Notes under the pieces: generated by a model
Database searches by the model: none
The model's input: only the letters and a program-made list of their open reading frames with translations
Told to the model about the DNA's origin: nothing
Source of the DNA: an uncultured Bacteroidia bacterium
GTDB taxonomy: Bacteria; Bacteroidota; Bacteroidia; Bacteroidales; UBA932
DNA: 64,000 nucleotides
Assembly: GCA_902798975.1 (NCBI GenBank)
Contig: CADBYT010000002.1
Span: 49,890 to 113,889 of the forward strand
Direction of reading: 5' to 3'
Position numbers and translations under genes: made by a program
Part shown: positions 1-10,557 of the stretch, piece after piece
Layout: the number at the start of each line of letters is the position of its first letter
How positions within the stretch are numbered: the stretch's first letter is position 1

Positions 1-452
1 TGACGAAGATCCTGTTTATATGCCACGGCAACATCTGCCGCAGTCCGATGGCGGAGTTCCTGCTCAAGGCGCTGGTCAAGGCCCGCGGGCTGGAAGACCA
101 ATACTACATCGAATCCGCAGCCGTATCCATGGAGGAGATCGGCAACGGCATCTATCCCCCCGCCAAACGCTGCCTCAGCCAGCACGGAGTCTGGTTCGAT
201 CCCGGCAAGCGGGCGCGGCAGGTCACGCGCTCCGACTACGCGCGCTTCGACCGCCTCATCTGCATGGACGCCTCCAACCTTCGGCTGCTGCGCCGCATCA
301 TCCCCGACGATCCGGACGGCAAGGTCCACCTGATGATGTCTTATGCCGGAAAAGGCCGCGACGTGGCGGATCCGTGGTACACGGGAGATTTCGAAACCAC
401 CTTCCAGGACCTGCTGGAGGGGTGCGAAGCGATGCTTGATAAAACGATATAA
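1..452 (+). CDS. Low-molecular-weight protein tyrosine phosphatase (5' end cut by one base)
   Basis: The frame is open from base 3 and reads TKILFICHGNICRSPMAE, the P-loop (C-x4-5-C-R-S) of LMW phosphatases with catalytic Cys and Arg at about residues 8 and 13. The general-acid Asp is probably in DPWYTGDFE near the C-terminus. Bases 1-2 are TG, so an ATG starting one base before the window would give a complete protein of about 150 residues, the usual family length. It removes phosphate from phosphotyrosine or related small phosphoesters in the cytoplasm. It ends 1 nt before the next ATG, so the two genes are probably co-transcribed. Confidence 0.93.
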   Translation, partial: TKILFICHGNICRSPMAEFLLKALVKARGLEDQYYIESAAVSMEEIGNGIYPPAKRCLSQHGVWFDPGKRARQVTRSDYARFDRLICMDASNLRLLRRIIPDDPDGKVHLMMSYAGKGRDVADPWYTGDFETTFQDLLEGCEAMLDKTI

Positions 453-453
453 T

Positions 454-984
454 ATGGAGAACCCTATCATCACCGCGCTGCAGACGCGCAGAAGCATCCG
501 GAAATACAAGCCGGAGCAGATCACCGACGAGGAACTTAAGACCGTGCTGGAAGCCGGCACCTGGGCCCCTACGGGCATGGGATACCAGGATCCCTGGATC
601 ATCGCCATCCAGGATCCCGCGCTGATGGAGCGCATCTCCCGGATGAACCGGGAAATCTGGGGACGCGACATCGATCCCTTCTACGGCGCCCCCACCTACG
701 TGCTCGTCTTCGGCTCCGACCCGAAGAAATGGGCGAATTCCGTCTATGACGGCGCGCTGGTGCTGGGCAACATGATGAATGCCGCGCACGCCATCGGCCT
801 GGGCTCCTGCTGGATCAACCGCGAGCGGGAAATGTTCTCCTCGGAAGAGGGCAAGGCCCTCATGAAGGAACTGGGACTTCCGGAAGGTCTGGTCGGCATC
901 GGCGCGCTGGCGCTCGGCTACCCCGCCTCGTTCCCGCAGACCGTCAAGCCCCGCAAAGAGAATTACTACCGCATTATCAAATAA
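454..984 (+). CDS. Nitroreductase family FMN oxidoreductase
   Basis: A 176-residue protein. The start at 454 is chosen because the N-terminal ITALQTRRSIRKYKPEQI is the canonical nitroreductase opening with the FMN-phosphate-binding RRSIR. GTWAPTGMGYQDPW and GLGSCWINR are further family blocks, and GIGALALGYP is the typical C-terminal one. The family reduces nitro, quinone or enone groups with NAD(P)H; the substrate cannot be read from sequence. The stop TAA shares its last A with the ATG of the following transporter, which implies translational coupling. Confidence 0.92.
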   Translation: MENPIITALQTRRSIRKYKPEQITDEELKTVLEAGTWAPTGMGYQDPWIIAIQDPALMERISRMNREIWGRDIDPFYGAPTYVLVFGSDPKKWANSVYDGALVLGNMMNAAHAIGLGSCWINREREMFSSEEGKALMKELGLPEGLVGIGALALGYPASFPQTVKPRKENYYRIIK

Positions 985-1832
985 TGAATACGATCTGGAT
1001 TGTCCTGCCCATCCTCACGCTCCTGATGTTCGACCTGGGGCTGGCCCTGCGGCTGGAAGATTTCGGAAAGGTGTTCCGCCGGCCCGGGCCGATCGCCGTG
1101 GCGCTCGTCGGCCAGCTGGTTCTCCTGCCGCTGATCGCGCTGGGCCTGGCCTACCTGTTCAAGCTGCCGCCCGTGTCCTTCATCGGCCTGGTTCTGATCG
1201 CCTGCTGCCCGGGCGGAAGCTCCTCCAACGTGTTTTCCAAGCTGGCCGGAGGCGACGTCGCCCTGTCCGTGACGCTGACGGCGGTCAGCAGCGTCGTCAC
1301 GCTCTTCACCATTCCCCTGATCATGAGCTGGGCCACGCAGCTGGTGGGAGAAAGCGTGGGCATCTCCCTGCCCGTCGGCAACCTCATCAAGCAGAACCTC
1401 GTGCTGATGCTCCTGCCGGTGCTGCTCGGCATCGGCCTGCACTACGCCTGGCCGAAGGCCGCGGAGAAGACGGACAAGGTGCTGACCAAACTCGCCTTCC
1501 CGCTCCTGCTCGTGCTCATCACCGTCTTCTACATCCAGCATCACCGCACGATCCTGGAGAATATCGGCATCCTGGGCCTCTGCGTCACGGCGCTCATCCT
1601 CGTGGCCATCGGCATCTCTTCCCTGCTGTCGCGCCTGGTCAGGAACAGCCCGCAGCAGCGCAGGACCGTCATCATCGAAGTGGGCATGCAGAACGCCGCC
1701 CAGGCCATCGCCATCGCGTCCAGCCCGCTGATTTTCGCGAGCGACGAGATGGCCATTCCCGCCATTCTCTATTCCCTGATGATGAATATCGTGCTGTTGA
1801 CCTACGTGGCCGTCGTCCGGCATAAAAAGTGA
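984..1832 (+). CDS. Bile acid:sodium symporter (BASS) family transporter
   Basis: A 282-residue, very hydrophobic protein with about nine to ten membrane segments and no soluble domain. It carries the BASS hallmark [21 protein letters not shown] (about residues 72-92) and [14 protein letters not shown] near the C-terminus, which form the two sodium-binding crossover helices in this fold. The family moves organic anions with sodium; the substrate is unknown here. The start overlaps the stop of the nitroreductase. A second BASS protein lies at 47434-48363. Confidence 0.9.
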   Translation: MNTIWIVLPILTLLMFDLGLALRLEDFGKVFRRPGPIAVALVGQLVLLPLIALGLAYLFKLPPVSFIGLVLIACCPGGSSSNVFSKLAGGDVALSVTLTAVSSVVTLFTIPLIMSWATQLVGESVGISLPVGNLIKQNLVLMLLPVLLGIGLHYAWPKAAEKTDKVLTKLAFPLLLVLITVFYIQHHRTILENIGILGLCVTALILVAIGISSLLSRLVRNSPQQRRTVIIEVGMQNAAQAIAIASSPLIFASDEMAIPAILYSLMMNIVLLTYVAVVRHKK

Positions 1833-1896
1833 AACGGGACGAATAGGAATTCCGAAGAATATTCTATATATTTGTCCGATTTTGCATTTCCGAATT

Positions 1897-3439
<1,543 letters not shown>

Positions 3440-3459
<20 letters not shown>

Positions 3460-3856
3460 TCTCCTCCCCCTCACCGCCGGCGGAGACCGGATGGCCGAGA
3501 TCGATCCGCATGGATGGACCCTCACGATCATCAGCGTGAGCGTCGTCTTCTGCGCGCTCATCGTCCTCTACTTCATCTACAATTTCTCCGGCAACATCTT
3601 CTCCGGCAAGTACAAGCGCAAACCCAAGGCCCCCAAGGCCGCAAAGGGCGCTCCGTCCGGTGAAGTGGCTGCCGCTATCGCCATGGCGCTGAACGCAGAA
3701 GCGGGCGGCGAGACCGAGGCGGCCATCGCCACGGCCCTGCACCTGTACCTCTCGGAGAGCGTGCACGACCTCGAGCCGGGCTTCATCACCCTCCGGCACA
3801 CCCCGTCCGCCTGGGACGACAGACAGTTCAATTTCAGAAAAACACCCCGCAAATGA
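3440..3856 (+). CDS. Sodium-pump decarboxylase gamma subunit (OadG family)
   Basis: A 138-residue protein with one membrane helix ([22 protein letters not shown], about residues 26-47) followed by a basic, Ala/Pro-rich linker and a short soluble tail. This is the layout of OadG/MmdD subunits, which assemble the carboxyltransferase onto the membrane pump. The gene overlaps mmdA by 20 nt at 3440; an internal ATG at 3491 that omits the first 17 residues is an alternative start. The 3' end overlaps the biotin-carrier gene by 4 nt. Family sequence conservation is weak, so the call rests mainly on topology and operon position. Confidence 0.8.
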
Positions 3857-4299
3857 AAGCATACAAGTTCAAGATTGGCGGCAACCAGTACGATGTGACC
3901 GTCAACGGTATTGAAGGCAAACTCGCCGATGTGACCGTCAACGGCGTCAACTATCAGGTCGAATTAGAAAATGAAGTTTCCCCCGCAGCGAGTGCGCAAG
4001 CGCCTGCGAGCGTCAGCGGTCCGCAGGCCATCCCCCTTGAGGGGGCGCAGGGGGTGAAGGCGCCAACCGCCAACAACGCAGTTGGTGGCAAGAAGATTGG
4101 CAGCCCGCTCCCGGGCGTCATCATTTCCGTCGACGTGAAGGAGGGCCAGGCCGTCAAGCGCGGCCAGAAGGTCGCCGTCATCGAGGCCATGAAGATGGAG
4201 AACGAGATCCTCGCCGAGTGCGACGGCACCATCACCGCCGTCCACGTCAAGCAGGGCGATTCCGTCCTCGAAGGTGCTGACATCGTAACGATCGGTTAA
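3853..4299 (+). CDS. Biotin carrier subunit of the sodium-pump decarboxylase
   Basis: A 148-residue biotinyl/lipoyl-domain protein. The C-terminal 70 residues form the barrel with AVIEAMKMENEILAECDG, whose Lys in AMKM is the biotin attachment site. The N-terminal 30 residues (YKFKIGGNQYDVTVNGIEG) are the small beta segment common to MmdC/GcdC proteins. An Ala/Pro/Val linker at about residues 45-75 joins the two and lets biotin swing between the carboxyltransferase and the membrane beta subunit. It overlaps its neighbours by 4 nt at the start and 1 nt at the end, consistent with stoichiometric translation. Confidence 0.94.
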   Translation: MKAYKFKIGGNQYDVTVNGIEGKLADVTVNGVNYQVELENEVSPAASAQAPASVSGPQAIPLEGAQGVKAPTANNAVGGKKIGSPLPGVIISVDVKEGQAVKRGQKVAVIEAMKMENEILAECDGTITAVHVKQGDSVLEGADIVTIG

Positions 4300-5459
4300 T
4301 GGAAAACGTTATAGACAGCCTCCAGCAGTTCTGGCAGTTCACGGGCTTCGCGAACTGTACCCCGGCGCACCTGATCATGATCGGCATCGGTCTGGTCTTC
4401 ATCACGCTGGGCATTGTCAAGCACTGGGAACCGCTGCTGCTCGTGCCGATCGGATTCGGTATCATCATCGGCAACATTCCGCTCTTCTTCGATCCCGAGA
4501 CCGGCATGGGCCTCAAGATCGGCATCTACGAAGAGAACTCCGTGCTGAACATCCTCTACCACGGCGTGAAGAACGGCTGGTATCCGCCGCTCATCTTCCT
4601 GGGCATCGGAGCCATGACGGACTTCAGCGCGCTGATCTCGCAGCCGCGCCTGATCCTGATCGGCGCCGCCGCGCAAATGGGTATCTTCGGCGCCTACCTG
4701 CTCTCGCTGCTGCTCGGTTTCGCCCCCAACGAGGCGGGTGCCATCGGCATCATCGGCGGCGCGGACGGCCCGACGGCCATCTTCCTGAGCTCCAAGCTTG
4801 CCCCGGAACTGATGGGCGCCATCGCCGTGTCGGCCTATTCCTACATGGCCCTCGTGCCCGTGATCCAGAAGCCCATCATGCTGCTCCTGACCACCAAGAA
4901 GGAGCGCGTGATCCGCATGAACAAGCCGCGCGTCGTGAGCCAGCGCGAGAAGATCATCTTCCCTATCGTCGGCTTCCTCTGCACCGCTTTCATCGTCCCC
5001 TCCGGCCTGCCGCTGCTCGGCATGCTCTTCTTCGGCAACCTGCTGAAGGAAAGCGGCGTGACCAAGCGCCTCGCCGCCACGGCCAGCGGTCCGCTGATCG
5101 ATGTCGTGACGACGCTCATCGGCGTGACCGTGGGTGCCTCCACCCAGGCGGACGTCTTCCTCAACAGCCGTTCCATCCTCATCTTCGGCCTCGGTCTCGC
5201 GTCCTTCGTGATCGCCACCACTTTCGGCGTGCTCTTCACGAAATTCATGAACCTCTTCCTCAAGGAAGGCAAGAAGATCAACCCGCTCATCGGCAACGCC
5301 GGCGTGTCCGCCGTGCCGGATGCAGCCCGCGTATCCGAACAGGTCGGTCTCGAGGCGGATCCCTCCAACCACCTGCTCACCCACGCTATGGCGCCGAATG
5401 TCGCAGGTGTTATCGGTTCCGCTGTTGCAGCGGGTATCCTGCTGGGTTTCCTCGGCTAG
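4299..5459 (+). CDS. Sodium-translocating decarboxylase beta subunit (OadB/MmdB/GcdB family)
   Basis: A 386-residue membrane protein with about nine to eleven helices. Diagnostic blocks are GIGAMTDFSALISQPRLILIGAAAQ, GIIGGADGPTAIFLSSKLAP (the GGADGPT motif with the conserved intramembrane Asp) and the C-terminal HAMAPNVAGVIGSAVAAG. It decarboxylates carboxybiotin and uses the released energy to export Na+. It is the last gene of a four-gene operon and is followed by a strong intrinsic terminator. Confidence 0.94.
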   Translation: MENVIDSLQQFWQFTGFANCTPAHLIMIGIGLVFITLGIVKHWEPLLLVPIGFGIIIGNIPLFFDPETGMGLKIGIYEENSVLNILYHGVKNGWYPPLIFLGIGAMTDFSALISQPRLILIGAAAQMGIFGAYLLSLLLGFAPNEAGAIGIIGGADGPTAIFLSSKLAPELMGAIAVSAYSYMALVPVIQKPIMLLLTTKKERVIRMNKPRVVSQREKIIFPIVGFLCTAFIVPSGLPLLGMLFFGNLLKESGVTKRLAATASGPLIDVVTTLIGVTVGASTQADVFLNSRSILIFGLGLASFVIATTFGVLFTKFMNLFLKEGKKINPLIGNAGVSAVPDAARVSEQVGLEADPSNHLLTHAMAPNVAGVIGSAVAAGILLGFLG

Positions 5460-5483
5460 CACAGAAATATCCAAGGTTTCAAT

Positions 5484-5514
5484 AATCCGGCTTTTTCTTT
5501 CAAAAAGCCGGATT
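5484..5514 (+). terminator. Intrinsic terminator after the decarboxylase operon
   Basis: A perfect 13-bp inverted repeat (5484-5496 with 5502-5514) around a 5-nt loop. It ends in a T-rich stretch, so it can stop transcription 25-60 nt after the beta-subunit stop and insulate the V-ATPase operon. Confidence 0.85.
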
Positions 5515-5594
5515 TTCTTTGCTCTTTCGGTGAGTTTTTTTTAGATTTGTAGAACTACCTACGGGTATAACCTGACTAATAACAAGTATAGTAT

Positions 5595-6200
5595 ATGTCC
5601 AACAAACTACAGGAACTCACGGAGAAACTCTACAACGAGGGGCTCTCCAAAGGTAAGGAAGAAGGAGAACAGCTGCTCGCACGCGCCCGGGAAGAGGCCG
5701 ACCAGATCATCGCCAACGCCCGCAAGCAGGCAGACGAAATCGTCGGTGCCGCACAGCGGCAGGCCGACGACCTCAGGGACAAGACTACTTCCGATGTCAA
5801 GATGGCCTCGGCCCAGTGCCTGCAGGCGACCAAGAAAGATATCGAGGACCTGCTGGTCGGTGCCGTCAGCGCCGACAGCGTGAAGCAGTCTCTCTCCGAT
5901 CCCGATTTTCTCAAAAAGATCATCACCGCCGTCGCCGAGCGTTTCAGCGCCACGGAATCCGCCGACCTCTCGCTCATCCTGCCCGCTTCCCTGCAGCAGG
6001 AGCTGGAGCCCTGGGTCGCCGGGGCCCTCGCCAAGGCCCTTGGCAATGAGCCCAAGGCCGAGTTCAGCAAGAAGGTCTCCGGCGGCTTCTCCATCGGCCC
6101 CAAGGACGGCAGCTGGTTCGTCAGCTTTACCGACGAGACCTTCCGCGAGCTGATTGCCGAATATCTCCGTCCCGTCACGCGCAAGTTCCTCTTTGGTTAG
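5595..6200 (+). CDS. V-type ATPase subunit E
   Basis: A 201-residue protein whose first 75 residues are charged and helical (KEEGEQLLARAREEADQIIANARKQADEIV), the peripheral-stalk coiled coil of V-type E subunits, followed by a globular C-terminal domain. It links the soluble V1 head to the membrane part as part of the stator. It is the first gene of the operon; a TAGATTTG -7 box lies at 5542-5549, giving a leader of roughly 40 nt. Subunit identity also rests on the fixed gene order that follows. Confidence 0.85.
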   Translation: MSNKLQELTEKLYNEGLSKGKEEGEQLLARAREEADQIIANARKQADEIVGAAQRQADDLRDKTTSDVKMASAQCLQATKKDIEDLLVGAVSADSVKQSLSDPDFLKKIITAVAERFSATESADLSLILPASLQQELEPWVAGALAKALGNEPKAEFSKKVSGGFSIGPKDGSWFVSFTDETFRELIAEYLRPVTRKFLFG

Positions 6201-6204
6201 GCAG

Positions 6205-6816
6205 ATGAACAATTACGCGTATATCATCGCCAGCCTGCCTGCTCTCCAGCAGGAGGACAAGCGGACGGACAACTTCTCCGCCCGGGATCTCATCGACGAG
6301 ATCCGGAGCCAGTTGTCCGCCCAGGACGAGGCGGTGCTGGACCTGCTGCTCGAGGGTTGCGACCCCGGGAAGCTCGACGCGGAATTCTACCAGAAGGCCC
6401 TGAAGCACGGCAACCGCTTCATCCGGGAATGGTTCCGCTTCGACCTGGACCTGCGCAACACCGTGGTCTACTACCTCAACGACTCGCTGGGCCGTCCGGA
6501 AGAGCAGGACATGGTCCTGCTGGAAGGCCGCGAGACCGAAGAGTTCTTCGAGCTGGATGCCGCGAAGGCCGTCCTGAACGGCGGCGACATCCTGAAGCGC
6601 GAACAGGGGCTGGACGACCTGCGCTGGCAGAAGATCGACGATATGACCATGCTGGACAGCCTCGATCTGGAGATCCTCCTCGGCTACGTGCTGAAAGTCA
6701 AGATCATCGACCGCTGGATGCAGCTCAATCCGGAGTCCGGGCGCGCGCTCTTCCGCAAGCTGGTCGAAGACATCCGCTCCACATACGACAACAAAAAACA
6801 GAATCTTACGATATGA
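6205..6816 (+). CDS. DUF2764 protein of the Bacteroidales V-ATPase operon
   Basis: A 203-residue protein starting MNNYAYIIASLPALQQED, typical of DUF2764, a family found between subunits E and A of Bacteroidetes V-type ATPase operons. It is soluble and helical, with no signal peptide. By position it may act like archaeal/bacterial subunit C, which caps the rotor, but I see no motif that proves this. ATG 6205 is 4 nt after the E stop. The stop overlaps the atpA start as ATGA. Confidence 0.85.
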   Translation: MNNYAYIIASLPALQQEDKRTDNFSARDLIDEIRSQLSAQDEAVLDLLLEGCDPGKLDAEFYQKALKHGNRFIREWFRFDLDLRNTVVYYLNDSLGRPEEQDMVLLEGRETEEFFELDAAKAVLNGGDILKREQGLDDLRWQKIDDMTMLDSLDLEILLGYVLKVKIIDRWMQLNPESGRALFRKLVEDIRSTYDNKKQNLTI

Positions 6817-8555
6817 GTACTAAAGGAAAGGTTACAGGCATTGTATCCAACCTGGTGACCGTGACCGTAGACGGACCGGTGGCGGAGAATGAACTCTGCT
6901 ACATCTCCGTCGGCAGCGAGAAACTGCTCGCCGAGGTCATCAAGGTCAACGGAGACAAAGCCTCCGTCCAGGTGTTCGAGAGCACCCGCGGGCTCAAGAA
7001 CGGCGACGAGGTCGAGTTCCTCGGCAAGATGCTTGAGGTCACCCTCGGTCCCGGCCTGCTGTCCGGCATCTATGACGGCCTGCAGAACAACCTCCGCACG
7101 ATGACCGGCGTCTTCCTCAAGCGCGGCGAATACACGGACCCGCTCGACCGGGAAGCCCTGTGGGCATTCACGCCCATCGCCCAGCCCGGCGAACGCGTGG
7201 CCGCCGCCGACTGGCTCGGCGAGGTCAAGGAGGGCTGGCTGCCCCACAAGATCATGGTCCCCTTCTCCTTCCCGGGTGAATATACCGTTAAAAGCGTCGC
7301 TCCGGAAGGGAATTATACCGTCGACCAGACCATCGCGGTCCTCACCGGCCCCGACGGCGAAGACGTGAACGTGACCATGACGCAGCGCTGGCCGGTCAAG
7401 GTGGCCGTACGCGCCTATAAGGAGAAACCGCGCCCGCAGCGCATCATGGAGACGGGTGTCCGCTGCATCGACACCTTCAACCCCATTGCCGAAGGCGGCA
7501 CCGGCTTCATCCCGGGCCCGTTCGGCTGCGGCAAGACGGTGCTCCAGCACGCCATCGCCAAGCAGGGCGACGCCGACGTGATCGTCATGGCCGCCTGCGG
7601 CGAACGTGCCAACGAGGTCGTGGAAATCTTCACGGAGTTCCCGGAGCTCGTCGACCCGCACACCGGGCGCAAGCTCATGGAGCGTACCACCATCATCTGC
7701 AACACTTCCAACATGCCTGTGGCCGCGCGCGAGGCCTCCGTCTACACGGCGATGACCATCTGCGAGTACTACCGTGCGATGGGCCTCAAGTGCCTGCTGC
7801 TGGCGGACTCCACTTCCCGCTGGGCGCAGGCGCTCCGCGAAATGTCCAACCGTATGGAGGAACTGCCGGGCCAGGACGCCTTCCCGGTGGACCTCTCGGC
7901 CATCATTTCCAATTTCTACGCACGCGCGGGCATGGTCGTGCTGAACAACGGCCAGCTCGGCGCCGTCACCTTCATCGGTACGGTCTCCCCTGCCGGCGGT
8001 AACCTTAAGGAGCCGGTGACCGAGTCCACCAAGAAGGCCGCCCGCTGCTTCTATGCCCTCGAACAGAGCCGCGCCGACCAGAAGCGCTACCCGGCCGTCA
8101 ACCCGATCGATTCCTATTCCAAATACCTGGAATACCCCGAAATCCGCGAATTCCTCGACACCACCATCCAGCCGGGCTGGACGGACAAGGTCCTCCGGGC
8201 CAAGAACTACGTCCGCCGCGGCCGCGAAATGGCCGACCAGATCAACATCCTCGGCGACGACGGCGTGCCCATGTCCTACCACGAGGCCTTCTGGAAGTCC
8301 GAGCTCGTGGACTTCGCCTTCCTGCAGCAGGATGCGTTCGACGCCATCGACGCCCTCTGCCCGCTGGAACGGCAGAAGTTCATGCTCGACCTCATCCTGG
8401 CGCTGTGCGACCGGCATTACGAGTTCGAGACCTTCGAAGAATGCCGCGCGTACTTCAAGGACCTGATCAATACCCTCCGGCAGATGAACTACACCCAGTT
8501 CCAGAGTCCGGAATTCAACGCATACGAGCAGCAGCTCCGCAAACACCTCGCATAG
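6813..8555 (+). CDS. atpA: V-type ATPase catalytic subunit A
   Basis: A 580-residue catalytic subunit. The start ATG 6813 overlaps the preceding stop. The nucleotide-binding P-loop is GPFGCGKTVLQ at about residues 233-243, and the 90-residue non-homologous region specific to A subunits (PGLLSGIYDGLQNNLRTM to about 200) precedes it. LLLADSTSRWAQALREMSNRMEELPGQD is the Walker B and catalytic-loop region. It hydrolyses or makes ATP while turning the rotor. Bacterial V-type enzymes of this kind pump Na+ or H+. Confidence 0.97.
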   Translation: MSTKGKVTGIVSNLVTVTVDGPVAENELCYISVGSEKLLAEVIKVNGDKASVQVFESTRGLKNGDEVEFLGKMLEVTLGPGLLSGIYDGLQNNLRTMTGVFLKRGEYTDPLDREALWAFTPIAQPGERVAAADWLGEVKEGWLPHKIMVPFSFPGEYTVKSVAPEGNYTVDQTIAVLTGPDGEDVNVTMTQRWPVKVAVRAYKEKPRPQRIMETGVRCIDTFNPIAEGGTGFIPGPFGCGKTVLQHAIAKQGDADVIVMAACGERANEVVEIFTEFPELVDPHTGRKLMERTTIICNTSNMPVAAREASVYTAMTICEYYRAMGLKCLLLADSTSRWAQALREMSNRMEELPGQDAFPVDLSAIISNFYARAGMVVLNNGQLGAVTFIGTVSPAGGNLKEPVTESTKKAARCFYALEQSRADQKRYPAVNPIDSYSKYLEYPEIREFLDTTIQPGWTDKVLRAKNYVRRGREMADQINILGDDGVPMSYHEAFWKSELVDFAFLQQDAFDAIDALCPLERQKFMLDLILALCDRHYEFETFEECRAYFKDLINTLRQMNYTQFQSPEFNAYEQQLRKHLA

Positions 8556-8559
8556 CATT

Positions 8560-9882
8560 ATGGCAACGAAAGCATTCCAACGCACATACACGCAGCTCCA
8601 GGCCATCACCAAGGCCACGGTCACGCTGAACGCCAAGGGCGTGTCGAACGACGAGCTGGCTACCGTGAGCGGCAAGCTCGCCCAGGTCGTCAAGACCAAG
8701 GGCGACACCGTCACCCTGCAGGTATTCTCCGGCACGGAAGGCGTGCCGACCAACGCCGAGGTGTCCTTCCACGGAGCACCTCCGACCCTCCACGTGAGCG
8801 ATCAGCTTTCCGGCCGCTTCTTCAACGCCTACGGCCACCCGATCGACGGCGGTCCCGAAGTCGAAGGAGAAGAACGGGAGGTGGGCGGCCCGTCCGTCAA
8901 CCCCTACAAGCGCCGCCAGCCCTCCGAGCTGATTCCGACCGGCATCGCCGGCATCGACCTCAACAACACCCTGGTTTCCGGCCAGAAGATCCCCTTCTTC
9001 GCCGACCCGGACCAGCCGTACAACAAAGTCATGGCCGACGTGGCCCTGCGCGCCGATGTTGACAAGATCATCCTGGGCGGCATGGGCCTGACCAACGACG
9101 ACTACCTCTTCTTCCGCCACGAATTCGAGGCGGCGGGTGCCCTGAACAAGATCGTCTCCTTCGTCAACACGACCGAGGAGCCCCCGGTGGAGCGCCTGCT
9201 CATCCCGGACATGGCCCTCTGCGCCGCGGAGTATTTCGCCGTGGACAAGAACGAGAAGGTGCTCGTCCTGCTGACGGACATGACCCTGTACGCCGACGCC
9301 CTGTCCATCGTGTCCAACCGCATGGACCAGATCCCGTCCAAGGACTCCATGCCGGGCTCCCTCTATTCCGACCTCGCCAAGATCTACGAGAAGGCCGTGC
9401 AGCTGCCTGACGGCGGTTCCATCACCATCATCGCAGTCACCACCCTCAACGACGGCGACATCACGCACGCCATTCCGGACAACACGGGCTACATCACCGA
9501 AGGCCAGCTCTTCCTGCGGGCCGACCCGGATACGGGCAAGGTCATTGTGGACCCGTTCCGCTCCCTGTCCCGACTCAAGCAGCTCGTACAGGGCAAGAAG
9601 ACCCGCGAGGACCACTCCCAGATCATGAACGCGGGCGTGCGCCTCTACGCCGACGCCCAGAACGCCAAGACCAAGCTCGAGAACGGCTTCGACCTGTCCG
9701 ACTACGACCTGCGCTGCCTGGACTACGCCAAGGAATACGCCACGCGCCTGCTTTCCATCGACGTCAACATCAGCGTGGAGCAGATGCTGGACACCGCGTG
9801 GGAGATTTTCGCCAAGTACTTCTCGCCGGCCGAGACCGGCATCAAGCAGGCGCTTGTCGACAAATACTGGAAAAAGGCTTAA
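8560..9882 (+). CDS. atpB: V-type ATPase regulatory subunit B
   Basis: A 440-residue non-catalytic B subunit. Residues 1-75 form the beta-barrel, LIPTGIAGIDLNNTLVSGQKIPFFAD marks the degenerate P-loop region (SGQKIP instead of GxxGxGKT), and LVLLTDMTLYADALSIVSNRMDQIPSKDSMPGSLYSDLA is the conserved interface with A. ARG/YKRRQPSELI precedes the core as in the family. It is 4 nt downstream of atpA and is followed by an intraoperonic palindromic repeat before subunit D. Confidence 0.96.
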   Translation: MATKAFQRTYTQLQAITKATVTLNAKGVSNDELATVSGKLAQVVKTKGDTVTLQVFSGTEGVPTNAEVSFHGAPPTLHVSDQLSGRFFNAYGHPIDGGPEVEGEEREVGGPSVNPYKRRQPSELIPTGIAGIDLNNTLVSGQKIPFFADPDQPYNKVMADVALRADVDKIILGGMGLTNDDYLFFRHEFEAAGALNKIVSFVNTTEEPPVERLLIPDMALCAAEYFAVDKNEKVLVLLTDMTLYADALSIVSNRMDQIPSKDSMPGSLYSDLAKIYEKAVQLPDGGSITIIAVTTLNDGDITHAIPDNTGYITEGQLFLRADPDTGKVIVDPFRSLSRLKQLVQGKKTREDHSQIMNAGVRLYADAQNAKTKLENGFDLSDYDLRCLDYAKEYATRLLSIDVNISVEQMLDTAWEIFAKYFSPAETGIKQALVDKYWKKA

Positions 9883-9904
9883 CGTCACCCCGACCTGACT
9901 GTAA

Positions 9905-9930
9905 CGTCATTCCCGGCCTGACCGGGAATC
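9905..9930. repeat. REP-like palindrome inside the V-ATPase operon
   Basis: ATTCCCGG at 9909-9916 pairs with CCGGGAAT at 9922-9929 around a 5-nt loop. With the adjoining CGTC it reads, on the minus strand, ATTC-stem-TCAGG-stem-GAAT-GACG. The same design recurs at 61214, 61586 and 63844. An imperfect copy of its left half (AACGTCACCCCGACCTGACTG) lies just upstream at 9881-9901. It fills the only sizeable gap in the operon. Confidence 0.8.
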
Positions 9931-9942
9931 CCAACCAAAGCA

Positions 9943-10557
9943 ATGGCAATAAAGTTCCAATATAACAAGACCTCTCTGACGTCGCTTGGCAAACAGCTCA
10001 AGGTTCGCCAGAACGCCCTCCCGACCCTCAAGAACAAGGAGTCGGCGCTGCGTTCGAGCGTACAGGAAGCCAAAGCGGAATCCGAGCGCCTGGCCGCCGA
10101 ACTTGAAGCCTCCCTTCAGCGCTACGACTACCTCGCGGCGCTCTGGAACGAATTCGATCCCGGACTGATCCGCATCGTGGACGTGGACCTGGGCATCACC
10201 AAGGTCGCGGGCGTCAAGACGCCCCGCGTGGACAATATCCAGTTTGAAGTCCAGCCGATCAACGTCTTCGTCAAACCGGCCTGGTTCGCCGACGGCGTCG
10301 AGATCCTCAAGGAACTCTCCCGCCTGGGCATCGAGTCCGAGATCTTCGAGCAGCGCCGGCAGATTCTGGAATACAACCGCAAGAAGACCACCCAGAAGGT
10401 GAACCTCTACGAGAAAGTCCAGATTCCAGGCTACAAGGAGGCCATACGCAAGATCAAGCGCTACATGGAGGACGAGGAGAACCTCTCCAAGGCTTCCTCC
10501 AAGATTGTCAAGACCCGTCACGCGGAAGAAGAGGAACAGGAGGCCTCCGCCCTATGA
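9943..10557 (+). CDS. V-type ATPase subunit D (rotor shaft)
   Basis: A 204-residue protein predicted to be two long helices. The N-terminal IKFQYNKTSLTSLGKQLKVRQNALPTLKNKESAL matches the V-type D subunit, whose antiparallel coiled coil is the central rotor shaft inside the A3B3 head. The middle section (ELSRLGIESEIFEQRRQILEYNRKKTTQKVNLYEKVQIPGYKEAI) continues the second helix. It overlaps the subunit I gene by 4 nt. Confidence 0.93.
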   Translation: MAIKFQYNKTSLTSLGKQLKVRQNALPTLKNKESALRSSVQEAKAESERLAAELEASLQRYDYLAALWNEFDPGLIRIVDVDLGITKVAGVKTPRVDNIQFEVQPINVFVKPAWFADGVEILKELSRLGIESEIFEQRRQILEYNRKKTTQKVNLYEKVQIPGYKEAIRKIKRYMEDEENLSKASSKIVKTRHAEEEEQEASAL

